Positions 15,102-23,808 of a stretch of DNA of 36,039 nt are shown here, one piece after another. Source of the stretch: an uncultured Collinsella sp. (GTDB lineage Bacteria > Actinomycetota > Coriobacteriia > Coriobacteriales > Coriobacteriaceae); NCBI GenBank assembly GCA_934646865.1, contig CAKUEU010000012.1, forward strand, positions 1 to 36,039. Direction: 5' to 3'. Under the pieces are notes generated by a model. It made no database searches and had not been told where the DNA came from. It saw only the letters and a list, made by a program, of their open reading frames with translations. Both the position numbers and the translations under genes were made by a program. Position 1 is the first letter of the stretch. Each line of letters starts with the position of its first letter.

Positions 15102-18100
15102 TTAGCGCCTCCTCGATGCCGATTCCAGGTGGGCAAACAAGATGGCTGCGGCGCCGGAAGTCAAGAGGGCGGTTAGGCAGGCGGCGATGGGAATAGATCC
15201 CGTTGCCGGCAGGTCTTGCGGCAGGGCACATTGTTGAACGACGCGATCTTCGTCATGTGACTCAAGTTTGTCGCCGCCGCCATTGCGACAGAGGTCGACA
15301 CGGGCGCTGTTGGTGAGTGCAGTTTGTGGCGTATAAGCCGACGTTGCCTGCATGTGCACGACTGCACCCCGAGCGTCTGTACCAAGGATTGCTTTGGCAT
15401 CGTCAAGGTCGTCGTGCTCATCTTTGAGATCATCGCGGGTCCAAGAATCCGCATCGCTTCGAGTCGTAAAGTCGGCGGCCACCGCACCGTATTCAATGCG
15501 AATGCCCGTTACGACGGTATTGGCGGGAAGATCGAGCTCATGTGCCTCAAGTGTGGTTGATTCTGTGGTCGGGACATCGGTTTTCCAGAGATGCCAGCCT
15601 TCGTAATCAACGAGGCGACGGTCCTCGCCTAAGCGCTCTTTAACTTCTTCGGACTCAAGCCAGGGGTTTTCATGTCCATCGTCAAGTGTCGCGTTTGCCT
15701 CCTCGTCGATGCTTGATGAACCCAACGGCGTCGTACGGTACCACACGTTACATAGGCCGTTGAGGTCGCCGGTGGCGATAGGGGTTTCAATTGAGACGAA
15801 TCTTGCGGTGCCGTCCTTGGCGCACTCAAGATCATCGGTAATTGTGAACTCATCAACCCAGGTGGTCGACTCGTTTCGCGCATCGACGGTGTAGGAGAAA
15901 AACCCTTTCGCATCGGCTTGTGTCGCGGCGCGGTTTTTGCCATCGCCGTTAGCCAAGAGGCCATCCCCGACGGGCTGGGCAATTTCTTGACGCTTGTCGA
16001 TCTGTCCTTTGATCTCGATCGGCGCGTCCTTCATTGCGAAAGATTGGACTTCTTCCGTAGCCTTTACTTCAAACGTTATCTCCTCGGCAAGGTCGTAGGT
16101 CCGCGGGGACATTATTTCGCGCAACGTGTAGGTGCCAGGCGCAAGATGTTCGATACGGTGCGGCTTGTCGGATGAGGTCCAGGAGTCTATTTCGGTTTTA
16201 TCGGGACCATATAGGGTGAGCTGTGCGCCTTCCACTTCCTGCTCACCGCTTGCATCGACCTTGGAGATATCAACCTTGGTGAAATCGTCGGACACTCCGA
16301 GATGGGCCTCGATGACGGGCGTTGTCTGGTCGGCATATGACAGCTCGACCGTATGGGGATTCTGGTCCAGGAGGTATCCTTCGGGCGCTTGGGTCTCAAC
16401 GACTTCGTAGCATGCGGTTTCACATCCCAACGAAAGATGGCTTGCGCGGGCGGACCCCTGCTCGTCAGTCGTTACCGTGGCGACAGTTTCGCCGGCCAAG
16501 GCAACGATGCTACCGTCGGGGCGAACAATATCGTCTGCAGCTCGGATGTCAAACACGGCCCCCATGAGGTTGTGCCCATCGGTGGCGTCGGACTTTACGA
16601 TTTCGATGCTTCCGGTTGCCGCGTCGTCGAAGTATGAGGCGATTGCAACGGGCGTTAGATATCTGTCGGCGGGGATTGTTATCGTGAGGTCCTCTCCGAC
16701 AAGGTATGGCTTCTTTGACGAGACCTCTCGCACGTAGTAGGTACCCGGGTTAAGAGATTCGGGTAGCGTGACGGTACCCGTTGTGTCGGTCGTAAAGGTG
16801 TTCAGGATATTGTGGGACGGATACCAGCACGTTTGCGAGATGGGCTCGTGGTTGCTGTCGAGCAGCTGGAAGCTAAAGCCGGCAAGGGGAACCGCGGCAC
16901 CGGTCTGGGCGTCACGCTTAACAATCTGGAGATGTGTCGATAGGGCATGGTTGTCCACGATGTACTGAAGCTCGGCACCGTCAGCAATCTGTTCGGCCGA
17001 GACGGTCCATTCTCCTGCCTGTTTAAAGCCTTCGGGGACGGACTCTGGAACCTCCCGAACTGTGTAGCCGGCACGGTCGTAGGGGATGGCTCCGTGGACG
17101 CCATCGGGCCGCTTGCCTGCGCCGAACCATGCTCCGGGCTGGTCTTTGGTGGAGGCAAAACCATAGATATTTGTGGTCAGTGTGCCAACAACCCGCTGAG
17201 AGCTGTTGCTGACAACCTCAAAGACAACATCTCCTGCCGGCTGCTCCAGGCCGGATTGATCGCTATTGCCGTATTCCTTGAATTTGGAAATCTCAAGGTC
17301 AAACGCAATGGGGATATCGGAAATGCGAGATTCGAGCTCGACGACGCCCGAATCGCCCAACTGGTCGGCCCCAACGGTGTAGGTCCAGCTGTCGCTGGGC
17401 AGCAGGTAGCCCTCGGGAGCCTTCGACTCATAGACGGTGAAGGTTCCCAGGGGAACATCGGCAAGGGCGGCTCGACCGGTTTCGTCGGTCGTAAGGGTTT
17501 GCGTCCATCCGGGGGTTGATTGAGAAATGCAGGTAAACTCGGCACCGGCGAGCGAGGCTCCCGCTTGGGATCCAGCGCCCGTTGCGGCGTCAAGCTTTAC
17601 GATGCGTAGCGTGATGGTGCCTGGTTGCTCATCGATTGTGACATGGCCACCACTGCCCTCCGTGGTAAAGGGGATCCGGTCGCGTCGAGGGACATAGCCT
17701 GCCGGCGCCTTTGTCTCTACCAGGTAGTATGCCGTGTTGGGCAAAAGTGTTGCCTGCGCTCGGCCGTTGCCGTCCATTTTGAGCGTGCCGACGCGCGCGT
17801 CGCTCATGCTCTCGAAGATATCGAATGTTGCCCCGTCAAACTGATAAGTGGCGTTTCCGCTGGTGATGGCGGTGTTCGCGGACTGCTTTTGAAAAGAAAC
17901 GGAGACAGATGGCAGTACGTAGAGCATGTCTTGACGCTTGCTGCCGCCCGATATGGGTCCCAAATAGCGCCGCGCGCGGTGCGGAGCGGCTTTGATGCCT
18001 CCCGATTTTGCATTGTCGTGAAGCCACCGTGCGGCAGCCACAACCTCATTGTCGGCGGTAAAATGCCCACTTTTTGTCTTGCCTTGAGCTGTTGTGTAGG

Positions 18101-18533
18101 AGTAGGTGCCGTCGACATGGGTAGTGCCGTTAAGCATCCATACGGCAAGTTGAGTGGCGGCGCGGGCGCGATCGGGCGACAGGTTGTAACCGCCAAACGA
18201 CGTGGCGGTAGGATATCCGTGACAAACGATTGCCGCGAACTCGTCGTCGAGCCACACCCAGCCTTGATCAAAGTTGAGCCATGGACCGCCCGGCTTGGTG
18301 GGACCGGGACGTTCCTGGTTCATGCAGTATGCGATTGAGGCGTCTTGAGCCTCGTACTTACCGATGAGGAAGGGCCCGCAATCGTCGCTAATGGTGTGGA
18401 AGCCGAGCTGATCGTAGCCGTCGATGGCAAGTGCGGGTACCGGCGCCAAGCAACTGATGAGTAGGAAGAGGAGTAGGAGCAGCGGGCCTGTTGCGATTGC
18501 GCTGTGGACAGAGTGCGTGGGTGCGTTGGACAT
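15102..18533 (-). CDS. LPXTG-anchored surface adhesin with thioester domain and CnaB/SpaA repeats
   Basis: An 1143-residue protein starting at the ATG with first base 18533, after AAGGAG. The signal peptide is residues 1-36 (hydrophobic LLLLLFLLISCLAPVPALA). A thioester domain follows: C70 in IAYCMN and Q128 in TQLAVW are the classic pair that forms an internal thioester able to bond covalently to host targets. About six CnaB/SpaA-type beta domains run from residue 209 to about 800, several ending in the ETKAPAGY/ESKAPEGY/ETQAPEGY motif, and conserved Lys residues suggest isopeptide bonds. A final domain of about 250 residues resembles a backbone or ligand-binding fold. The sorting signal LPATG is at 1108-1112, followed by a membrane segment and RRR. 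It is a monocistronic unit. Confidence 0.92.
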   Translation of the reverse strand: MSNAPTHSVHSAIATGPLLLLLFLLISCLAPVPALAIDGYDQLGFHTISDDCGPFLIGKYEAQDASIAYCMNQERPGPTKPGGPWLNFDQGWVWLDDEFAAIVCHGYPTATSFGGYNLSPDRARAATQLAVWMLNGTTHVDGTYSYTTAQGKTKSGHFTADNEVVAAARWLHDNAKSGGIKAAPHRARRYLGPISGGSKRQDMLYVLPSVSVSFQKQSANTAITSGNATYQFDGATFDIFESMSDARVGTLKMDGNGRAQATLLPNTAYYLVETKAPAGYVPRRDRIPFTTEGSGGHVTIDEQPGTITLRIVKLDAATGAGSQAGASLAGAEFTCISQSTPGWTQTLTTDETGRAALADVPLGTFTVYESKAPEGYLLPSDSWTYTVGADQLGDSGVVELESRISDIPIAFDLEISKFKEYGNSDQSGLEQPAGDVVFEVVSNSSQRVVGTLTTNIYGFASTKDQPGAWFGAGKRPDGVHGAIPYDRAGYTVREVPESVPEGFKQAGEWTVSAEQIADGAELQYIVDNHALSTHLQIVKRDAQTGAAVPLAGFSFQLLDSNHEPISQTCWYPSHNILNTFTTDTTGTVTLPESLNPGTYYVREVSSKKPYLVGEDLTITIPADRYLTPVAIASYFDDAATGSIEIVKSDATDGHNLMGAVFDIRAADDIVRPDGSIVALAGETVATVTTDEQGSARASHLSLGCETACYEVVETQAPEGYLLDQNPHTVELSYADQTTPVIEAHLGVSDDFTKVDISKVDASGEQEVEGAQLTLYGPDKTEIDSWTSSDKPHRIEHLAPGTYTLREIMSPRTYDLAEEITFEVKATEEVQSFAMKDAPIEIKGQIDKRQEIAQPVGDGLLANGDGKNRAATQADAKGFFSYTVDARNESTTWVDEFTITDDLECAKDGTARFVSIETPIATGDLNGLCNVWYRTTPLGSSSIDEEANATLDDGHENPWLESEEVKERLGEDRRLVDYEGWHLWKTDVPTTESTTLEAHELDLPANTVVTGIRIEYGAVAADFTTRSDADSWTRDDLKDEHDDLDDAKAILGTDARGAVVHMQATSAYTPQTALTNSARVDLCRNGGGDKLESHDEDRVVQQCALPQDLPATGSIPIAACLTALLTSGAAAILFAHLESASRRR

Positions 18534-18830
18534 GGCTGCTCCTTATCCCTCGTGCGCCGCACGGGGAGGCTGCGGCGCTTGGGACGAGGCTACCCCCGAG
18601 GTTCATGCGGGTAAGTACCGGAAGCTGACCAAAAGCTTGCCCGATTTCTGACAAATTGGGCCCATATGGAACAATCAAATAAAATCGCAGGTAAAAGATG
18701 GTGAAATAAGGACGCCAGAGGTCCCTATCTCCACAATTGGACTGTTTTCCAGACGATTCTCCACAGCTAAAACAAGCATCGACACCCTTGTATCGAACAA
18801 GACAACCGCGTTATACTAGCCAACACACAA
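18534..18830. other. Gene-free stretch between the adhesin and tRNA-Gly
   Basis: About 300 bp with no credible coding frame. It contains the adhesin ribosome site at its left end and the tRNA-Gly promoter at its right end. The middle (about 18650-18760) is AT-richer and probably holds the adhesin promoter, but I cannot fix a clear -35/-10 pair. Confidence 0.6.
18788..18817 (+). promoter_or_regulatory. Promoter of tRNA-Gly
   Basis: TTGTAT (18788-18793), an 18-base spacer and TATACT (18812-18817) lie 13 bp before the tRNA 5' end. Confidence 0.65.
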
Positions 18831-18905
18831 GCGGGCATCGCCAAGTGGTAAGGCATCAGCTTCCCAAGCTGACACTCGCGGGTTCGAGTCCCGTTGCCCG
18901 CTCCA
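18831..18905 (+). tRNA. tRNA-Gly, anticodon CCC
   Basis: A full cloverleaf: acceptor GCGGGCA/TGCCCGC, D arm GCC-AAGTGGTAA-GGC, anticodon stem TCAGC/GCTGA with loop TTCCCAA (anticodon CCC), T arm with GGTTCGAGTCCC, discriminator T, and encoded CCA at 18903-18905. Confidence 0.97.
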
Positions 18906-18916
18906 ACAAAAAGCAC

Positions 18917-18948
18917 AAGCACGGCAGCGTCACGCTGCCGTGCTTTTT
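18917..18948 (+). terminator. Terminator of tRNA-Gly
   Basis: A perfect 13-bp stem, AAGCACGGCAGCG (18917-18929) with CGCTGCCGTGCTT (18933-18945), has loop TCA and a T run to 18948. Confidence 0.93.
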
Positions 18949-18956
18949 ACTGCCAA

Positions 18957-18978
18957 GTGCCGGGACTCGAACCCGCCA
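18957..18978 (-). repeat. Inverted tRNA T-arm fragment
   Basis: The reverse complement reads TGGCGGGTTCGAGTCCCGGC, closely matching the T arm of the tRNA-Gly just upstream (GCGGGTTCGAGTCCCG). It has no accompanying acceptor or anticodon arm, so it is a fragment rather than a second tRNA gene. Confidence 0.6.
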
Positions 18979-19045
18979 GGGTGCGAGCGTAAAACAAACG
19001 CGAAGCGTTTGTAGCGAGCAGGCGAAGGCGCCGGCAGGCGCCTGA

Positions 19046-19097
19046 AGCCGGTGCGGATTTGCGAAGCAAATACGCGGACGTCCCGTTGCCCGCTCCA
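19046..19097 (+). repeat. tRNA-Gly-tail repeat, copy 1
   Basis: A 52-bp unit that recurs at 19178-19229 with a single mismatch. Its last 18 bases (GTCCCGTTGCCCGCTCCA, 19080-19097) are identical to the 3' end of tRNA-Gly (18888-18905). Inside is a small perfect hairpin, ATTTGC-GAA-GCAAAT (19057-19071). Confidence 0.85.
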
Positions 19098-19177
19098 TGG
19101 AGCAAGGAAGATTTCGGGAAAGACAGATTCAACCGGCTTTGCCCTCGCGTTTCCGCGAATCCAGAGGTGCCATCCGC

Positions 19178-19229
19178 AGCCGGTGCGGATTTGCGAAGCA
19201 AATACGCAGACGTCCCGTTGCCCGCTCCA
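19178..19229 (+). repeat. tRNA-Gly-tail repeat, copy 2
   Basis: The second 52-bp unit, 51/52 identical to copy 1 and offset by 132 bp. It also ends in the 18-base tRNA-Gly 3' end (19212-19229). The DNA between the tRNA and purB holds no credible gene. Confidence 0.85.
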
Positions 19230-19331
19230 ATCCCAAAATGTTAGGTTAATGCCTGCTGGCAATACTTGCGTCCGAGCACGGTACAATAGTCAAGTTACGA
19301 CCAACGTGCCAATAACCAAAAAGGAGCCGCT

Positions 19332-20678
19332 ATGATCGATCGCTATACCCGCCCGGAGATGGGACACATCTTCTCCCTCGAGAACAAGTACGCCATTTGG
19401 CAGGAGATCGAGGTCCTGGCCTGCGAGGCCCAGGCGGAGCTCGGCAAGATCGGTATTTCCAAAGACGAAGCCCAGTGGATCCGCGACCATGCCAACTTTG
19501 AGAAGGCAAAGGTCGACGAGATCGAGGAGGTCACGCGCCACGACGTCATCGCCTTCCTGACCAACATGAAGGAGTACATCGACGCCGATGTTCCCGAGGG
19601 CGACCCCAAGCCCAGCCGCTGGGTTCACTATGGCATGACCAGCTCCGATCTGGGCGACACGGCTCTGTGCTACCAGCTCACCCAGGCCTGCGACCTGATC
19701 ATCGAGGACGTCAAGAAGCTCGGCGAGATTTGCAAGCGTCGCGCCTTTGAGGAGCGCAACACGCTCTGTGCCGGCCGCACCCATGGCATCCACGCCGAGC
19801 CGATGACCTTCGGTATGAAGTTTGGCTCTTGGGCCTGGGAGCTCAAGCGCGATCTGGACCGTCTTGAGGACGCCCGTAAGAACGTTGCCTTCGGTGCCAT
19901 CTCGGGCGCCGTCGGAACTTACAGCTCCATCGAGCCGTTTGTCGAGGAGTATGTCTGCGAGCACCTGGGTCTGGTTCACGATCCGCTGTCCACGCAGGTC
20001 ATCAGCCGCGACCATCACGCCTACCTCGCCGGTGTCCTCGCTACCACGGCTGCCACCTGTGAGCGCATCGCAACCGAGGTTCGCAACCTGCAGAAGACCG
20101 ATACGCTCGAGGCCGAGGAGCCGTTCCGCAAGGGGCAAAAGGGCAGCTCCGCCATGCCGCACAAGCGCAACCCCATCACCATGGAGAAGGTCTGCGGTCT
20201 GTCGCGCGTCGTGAAGTCCAACGCCCAGGTTGCCTTCGATAACGTCGCCCTGTGGCACGAGCGTGACATTTCGCACTCCTCTGCCGAGCGTGTCGCCCAG
20301 GCCGACAGCTTCATCGCCCTCGACCACATGTTCCAGTGCCTCATCCGCGTTATCGACGGCCTGCAGCTGTACCCTGCCCGCATGATGGCCAACCTCAATA
20401 AGACCCGCGGCCTCATCTTCTCCTCCAAGGTGCTGCTGGCCCTCGTCGACACGGGCATCACCCGCGAGGACGCGTACGCCATTGTGCAGGAGAACGCCAT
20501 GGCAACCTGGCACGAGGTGCAGGATTGTGTCTCTGGCCCCACCTTTAAGGAGCGTCTCGAGGCCGACCCGCGCTGCACCGTCAGCCAGGAGAAGCTCGAC
20601 GAGATCTTTGATCCGTGGGACTTCCTCACCCGTATCGACACGGTCTTTGATCGTCTGGAGCAGCTGAGCTTCGAGTAG
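19332..20678 (+). CDS. purB: Adenylosuccinate lyase
   Basis: A 448-residue protein starting at ATG 19332, six bases after AAGGAG (19320-19325). It acts twice in purine synthesis: it releases fumarate from SAICAR to give AICAR, and from adenylosuccinate to give AMP. Seen: the fumarase/aspartase superfamily regions HYGMTSSDLGDTAL, GRTHGIHAEPMTFG and the signature loop KGSSAMPHKRNPI near residue 270, whose first serine is the catalytic base region. The length fits the bacterial class of about 430-480 residues. A -10-like TACAAT is at 19282-19287 without a convincing -35. The gene stands alone, ending at a terminator; purC lies 7 kb downstream on the same strand. Confidence 0.97.
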   Translation: MIDRYTRPEMGHIFSLENKYAIWQEIEVLACEAQAELGKIGISKDEAQWIRDHANFEKAKVDEIEEVTRHDVIAFLTNMKEYIDADVPEGDPKPSRWVHYGMTSSDLGDTALCYQLTQACDLIIEDVKKLGEICKRRAFEERNTLCAGRTHGIHAEPMTFGMKFGSWAWELKRDLDRLEDARKNVAFGAISGAVGTYSSIEPFVEEYVCEHLGLVHDPLSTQVISRDHHAYLAGVLATTAATCERIATEVRNLQKTDTLEAEEPFRKGQKGSSAMPHKRNPITMEKVCGLSRVVKSNAQVAFDNVALWHERDISHSSAERVAQADSFIALDHMFQCLIRVIDGLQLYPARMMANLNKTRGLIFSSKVLLALVDTGITREDAYAIVQENAMATWHEVQDCVSGPTFKERLEADPRCTVSQEKLDEIFDPWDFLTRIDTVFDRLEQLSFE

Positions 20679-20720
20679 GCTGGCTTTATTCGACCGCTTG
20701 CGGATACATTTCAACCATTG

Positions 20721-20754
20721 GCGCCTTGCCCGTCTTGGGCGAGGCGCTTTTTTT
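20721..20754 (+). terminator. Terminator of purB
   Basis: GCGCCTTGCCC (20721-20731) pairs with GGGCGAGGCGC (20737-20747) with one wobble, followed by seven T. Confidence 0.92.
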
Positions 20755-20756
20755 CG

Positions 20757-20784
20757 TTGCTGCCGCAGGCTCCGGTAATAGAAT
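20757..20784 (+). promoter_or_regulatory. Candidate promoter of the binding-protein/GGDEF operon
   Basis: TTGCTG (20757-20762), a 16-base spacer and TAGAAT (20779-20784) lie directly after the purB terminator and 36 bp before the next start. Confidence 0.4.
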
Positions 20785-20819
20785 GAAAATTCGGCTGCTG
20801 TTTTGATGAAAGGAGGCAC

Positions 20820-21635
20820 GTGCCCAGACGTATTAAACGAGGCGCTATCGTCTCGTTTGTGCTCATACTCTTTGTTGCCGTCTGTGCGGGCGCCCTGACG
20901 TATACCGTTCGACGCAGTCCTTCCTCCTCGAATGAAGCCGATAAAGATCTCCCGGTGCTCAAGATTGGCGTTACGGATAATGACCCCTATGTGTATGTCG
21001 ATACCACAGGCGATTACGCCGGTATCGATATCGATATCGCCCGCGAGGCCTGCAAGCGTGCTGGAATCAAACCGCAATTTGTTGACATATCTTGGAATGA
21101 TCGCGATCGCCTGCTCAAAAACGGCGATATCGATTGTCTGTGGTGCGACTATTCGCCCAATTATCGCGAAGACGTTTATTACTGGACTGAGCCGTATCTG
21201 ACCGTGACAGTCTCGGTCGCCGCCAAGAAAACGAGTGGTATCAAGGGTTTGACGTCTCTCGATGGAAGCAAGACCATTGCGGTGATTGCGGGTTCGGTGA
21301 GTGAACGCCGATTGCTTGCCGGGGACCTGGGTATCTCGCCGGATATGCACATCAAATCATATGGCTCTGCCGAACTCTGCAAAGCTGCCCTGGTCAAAGG
21401 TTATGTTGACTGTTGGATGGCGGACGTTCAATCGCTCGACCGGCTCGTCGCGCAGTATCCCGGTGTTTATCGCGTGTTTGCCGACAACGTTATGACAGTT
21501 GACCTGGGCGTTGCATTTGAGAACAGCTATGAGGGGGAGTACGTCAAAAACCTCAATACCGTGCTGTTCGACATGGATCGGGACGGCACGATTGATCGCA
21601 TCGTGAGCAATTACGCGGCGGGGGCGAAATCATGA
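20820..21635 (+). CDS. Membrane-tethered solute-binding protein (SBP_bac_3 type)
   Basis: A 271-residue protein starting at GTG 20820 after AAAGGAGG. An N-terminal membrane segment at residues 8-29 (AIVSFVLILFVAVCAGALTYTV) has no clean lipobox, so a signal anchor is likely. The rest is a family-3 periplasmic binding fold: LKIGVTDNDPYVYVDTTGDYAGIDIDIAREACKRAG, then GDIDCLWCDYSPNYREDVYYWTEPYL, and a second lobe from KTIAVIAGSVSERRLL. This fold normally binds amino acids or similar polar ligands. No permease or ATPase gene is adjacent; instead it overlaps a GGDEF gene by 4 bp (ATGA), suggesting a ligand-sensing role for that protein (inference). Confidence 0.87.
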   Translation: MPRRIKRGAIVSFVLILFVAVCAGALTYTVRRSPSSSNEADKDLPVLKIGVTDNDPYVYVDTTGDYAGIDIDIAREACKRAGIKPQFVDISWNDRDRLLKNGDIDCLWCDYSPNYREDVYYWTEPYLTVTVSVAAKKTSGIKGLTSLDGSKTIAVIAGSVSERRLLAGDLGISPDMHIKSYGSAELCKAALVKGYVDCWMADVQSLDRLVAQYPGVYRVFADNVMTVDLGVAFENSYEGEYVKNLNTVLFDMDRDGTIDRIVSNYAAGAKS

Positions 21636-23431
21636 TGAATGACGAGCGCCGCTTGCGTCGAAAGAACCTTGCCGTCATAGCCGTGGGCGTAGTCGTTAGC
21701 CTTGCCTTGTTGGGCATGCTGTATACCGTCGGCACGCATCGCTGCCTCGATAAAACACTTGGATTCGGTCAAGAGACCATGGTGTTCTTGGAAAACGCCT
21801 GTGAAAAATACGACCGATACGAACAAGGCAGAAAAACCGAGGCGACGCACGATTTGGATGCCGCGGTCGAGTCGTTTGCGACGTTTTTGCCTTCTGAGTG
21901 TGTCGAGATCGGCGACGACCTGATCGAGGAATATGTTCGTGTCGAGAACCTTTCGGGACTATTGGTCATGGACGCCGACGGTCACATGATCGCCCACTAT
22001 GACGTTGACGGTCGCGACCCGCTCATGCTGTGGCGAGAAGAGCTCGTATCCTCTTCGGTCCAATCGATGTATCGAGGTTCAGGGGTGTCCTATTCTGATG
22101 TCCTCGAGCGCCGCGGTGTCGACTTTGCCGTGAGTGTCGTCCCGTATGGCGATGGCGTTGTGCTGGGATATCGATCGCTCGCAACTGAATCTGCCGACGA
22201 TTATTCCTACACGATTGCCGATGTGCTCGTGAACAACACGTTCCACCAAGGTCCAACGGTGCTTGTGATGTGCGATGCACAAATCATCTCCTCGAACGAT
22301 CCGTCTGTCGATGTGCCGCTTGCCCGACTTCTCACGGACAGTGGAATTGATTGGAAAGATGAAGGCCTGACGCGTATCGAGTATCGGGAAGAAACATGGT
22401 ATGCCGTGCGTGCGGCATACAAGGACTACCGCCTGTTTGCGCTGTATCCCAAATCCGAGGTCATGTCTGACAGGATCACATTTGTCGCTGCCGGCGTCTT
22501 GGTGGGTCTGGCGTTTTGGGTCGTGGTGCTGCTAGCGCGAAATATCGTTGACCACCGCAACTTAGCCGAAAAGGACAAACAGCTCGGCATCATCAATGCC
22601 ATCAGTTCTGCGTATGAGTCGACCTTCCTGTTGCATCTCGATACGCTCGAGATCGAGGGAATTAACATGTCGCCGTCGATGGCGAAAATATTTGCTGAGC
22701 ATACCGAGGCATATGACTTTTTGGACACGGTTTGTCGAGACGTTGTGAGTCCCGAAAGCCGCGAAGTGGTCATGGAACTTATAGATACAAGTACGCTTCG
22801 GGACCGTATGGAGGGCGTGCCGCACTTGGATGCCGAGGTGCGAGATTGCCGAGGTGCTTGGTATTCGCTGCAGGTTGTTCCGCAGCGTCGCGATGAGCGG
22901 GGCCGACTGGAATCGGTCGTCGTGGCGACGCATAACATCTCGATGGCAAAGCGCGCCGAAGAGCTTTCTTTTCAGGACAAACTGACGGGGCTTCGCAATA
23001 GAAATTACCTTGAGTCCCTTGGCGACGACTCGGTGAACAAATCCCTGCCCGTGAGTGTGATCATGATGGACTGCAACCACCTCAAGCGCACCAACGATCT
23101 TTACGGTCACGAAATGGGCGATGAGTTGCTGCGGCGTACGGCGTCTGTATTGAGGCGGGTGGCAGGCGAGAAGTTTGTGCCCATGCGCGTTGGCGGAGAT
23201 GAGTTTTTGTTGATATGCCCCTACACTGATCGCGAGTCCGCGCGTCAATTGGTGCAAGATCTTCGCCGCGGTCTTGCTGCGGCGAGCGATGATGCGCTGG
23301 CCGTCAGCGCGTCATTTGGCATCGCGACGGTAGAGACACCCGGCTGTACGCTAGCCGAGATATACCGCGTTGCCGACCATAACATGTATCAAGAGAAGCG
23401 TGAAGTTCACGCTCAGGACGCGAATCGTTAG
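21632..23431 (+). CDS. Membrane diguanylate cyclase with extracytoplasmic sensor, PAS-like and GGDEF domains
   Basis: A 599-residue protein starting at ATG 21632, overlapping the binding-protein stop. Membrane segment 1 is at about residues 12-32 (LAVIAVGVVVSLALLGMLYTVG), an extracytoplasmic domain covers about 33-280, and membrane segment 2 about 281-305 (ITFVAAGVLVGLAFWVVVLLA). A PAS-like region follows, then a GGDEF domain from about 445 (DKLTGLRNRNYLE, DCNHLKRTNDLYGHEMGDELL, RVGGDEF intact). The catalytic motif is complete, so cyclic-di-GMP synthesis is expected. I see no RxxD product-inhibition site at its usual position before GGDEF. No EAL or HD-GYP partner is in the window. Confidence 0.92.
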   Translation: MMNDERRLRRKNLAVIAVGVVVSLALLGMLYTVGTHRCLDKTLGFGQETMVFLENACEKYDRYEQGRKTEATHDLDAAVESFATFLPSECVEIGDDLIEEYVRVENLSGLLVMDADGHMIAHYDVDGRDPLMLWREELVSSSVQSMYRGSGVSYSDVLERRGVDFAVSVVPYGDGVVLGYRSLATESADDYSYTIADVLVNNTFHQGPTVLVMCDAQIISSNDPSVDVPLARLLTDSGIDWKDEGLTRIEYREETWYAVRAAYKDYRLFALYPKSEVMSDRITFVAAGVLVGLAFWVVVLLARNIVDHRNLAEKDKQLGIINAISSAYESTFLLHLDTLEIEGINMSPSMAKIFAEHTEAYDFLDTVCRDVVSPESREVVMELIDTSTLRDRMEGVPHLDAEVRDCRGAWYSLQVVPQRRDERGRLESVVVATHNISMAKRAEELSFQDKLTGLRNRNYLESLGDDSVNKSLPVSVIMMDCNHLKRTNDLYGHEMGDELLRRTASVLRRVAGEKFVPMRVGGDEFLLICPYTDRESARQLVQDLRRGLAAASDDALAVSASFGIATVETPGCTLAEIYRVADHNMYQEKREVHAQDANR

Positions 23432-23544
23432 TATTGCAGTCACCGGTTTGTGCATCGTAGGATGTTGAATCGGTGCCCGCGATACTATATCGGCCCGGGC
23501 GGGGATAATAGACATCTGAAATTTCTCTATGAGAGGGGATCTCA

Positions 23545-23808
23545 ATGATTAGCTTTGACTACAAGCCTCAGGGCGTGTGCTCTCGCAATATCCATCTCAA
23601 TCTTTCCGACGACGGCAGCAAGGTACTGGGCGTCGAGTTTATCGGCGGCTGCGATGGCAACCTTAAGGCCATCTCCAAACTGGTCGAGGGCGCTCCTGCC
23701 GACCGTGTGATCGAGGTTCTTGCCGGCAATACCTGCGGCATGAAGAAGACCTCTTGCGCCGATCAGCTTACGCGCGCTATCGAGGCCGCCCGCGCCGAGA
23801 TCGCCTAA
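23545..23808 (+). CDS. TSCPD-domain protein
   Basis: An 87-residue protein starting at ATG 23545 with GAGGGG upstream. It matches the small stand-alone TSCPD family, related to the C-terminal zinc-binding-like domain of class II ribonucleotide reductases: YKPQGVCSRNIHLNLSDDG, VEFIGGCDGNLKAISKLVEG, and GNTCGMKKTSCADQL. The name-giving motif reads TSCAD here instead of TSCPD. Function is unknown; the conserved cysteines suggest metal or redox chemistry. Its stop TAA overlaps the next gene's ATG (TAATG). Confidence 0.85.
   Translation: MISFDYKPQGVCSRNIHLNLSDDGSKVLGVEFIGGCDGNLKAISKLVEGAPADRVIEVLAGNTCGMKKTSCADQLTRAIEAARAEIA

Noticed and set aside
18930..19286. Short overlapping frames on both strands downstream of tRNA-Gly
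   Set aside because: They are translations of tRNA-derived repeats; the repeats explain the sequence and there are no ribosome sites.
19290..21350. A 686-codon open frame on the minus strand across purB and the binding-protein gene
   Set aside because: It crosses two well-supported plus-strand genes, a terminator and a promoter, and has no recognisable domain.
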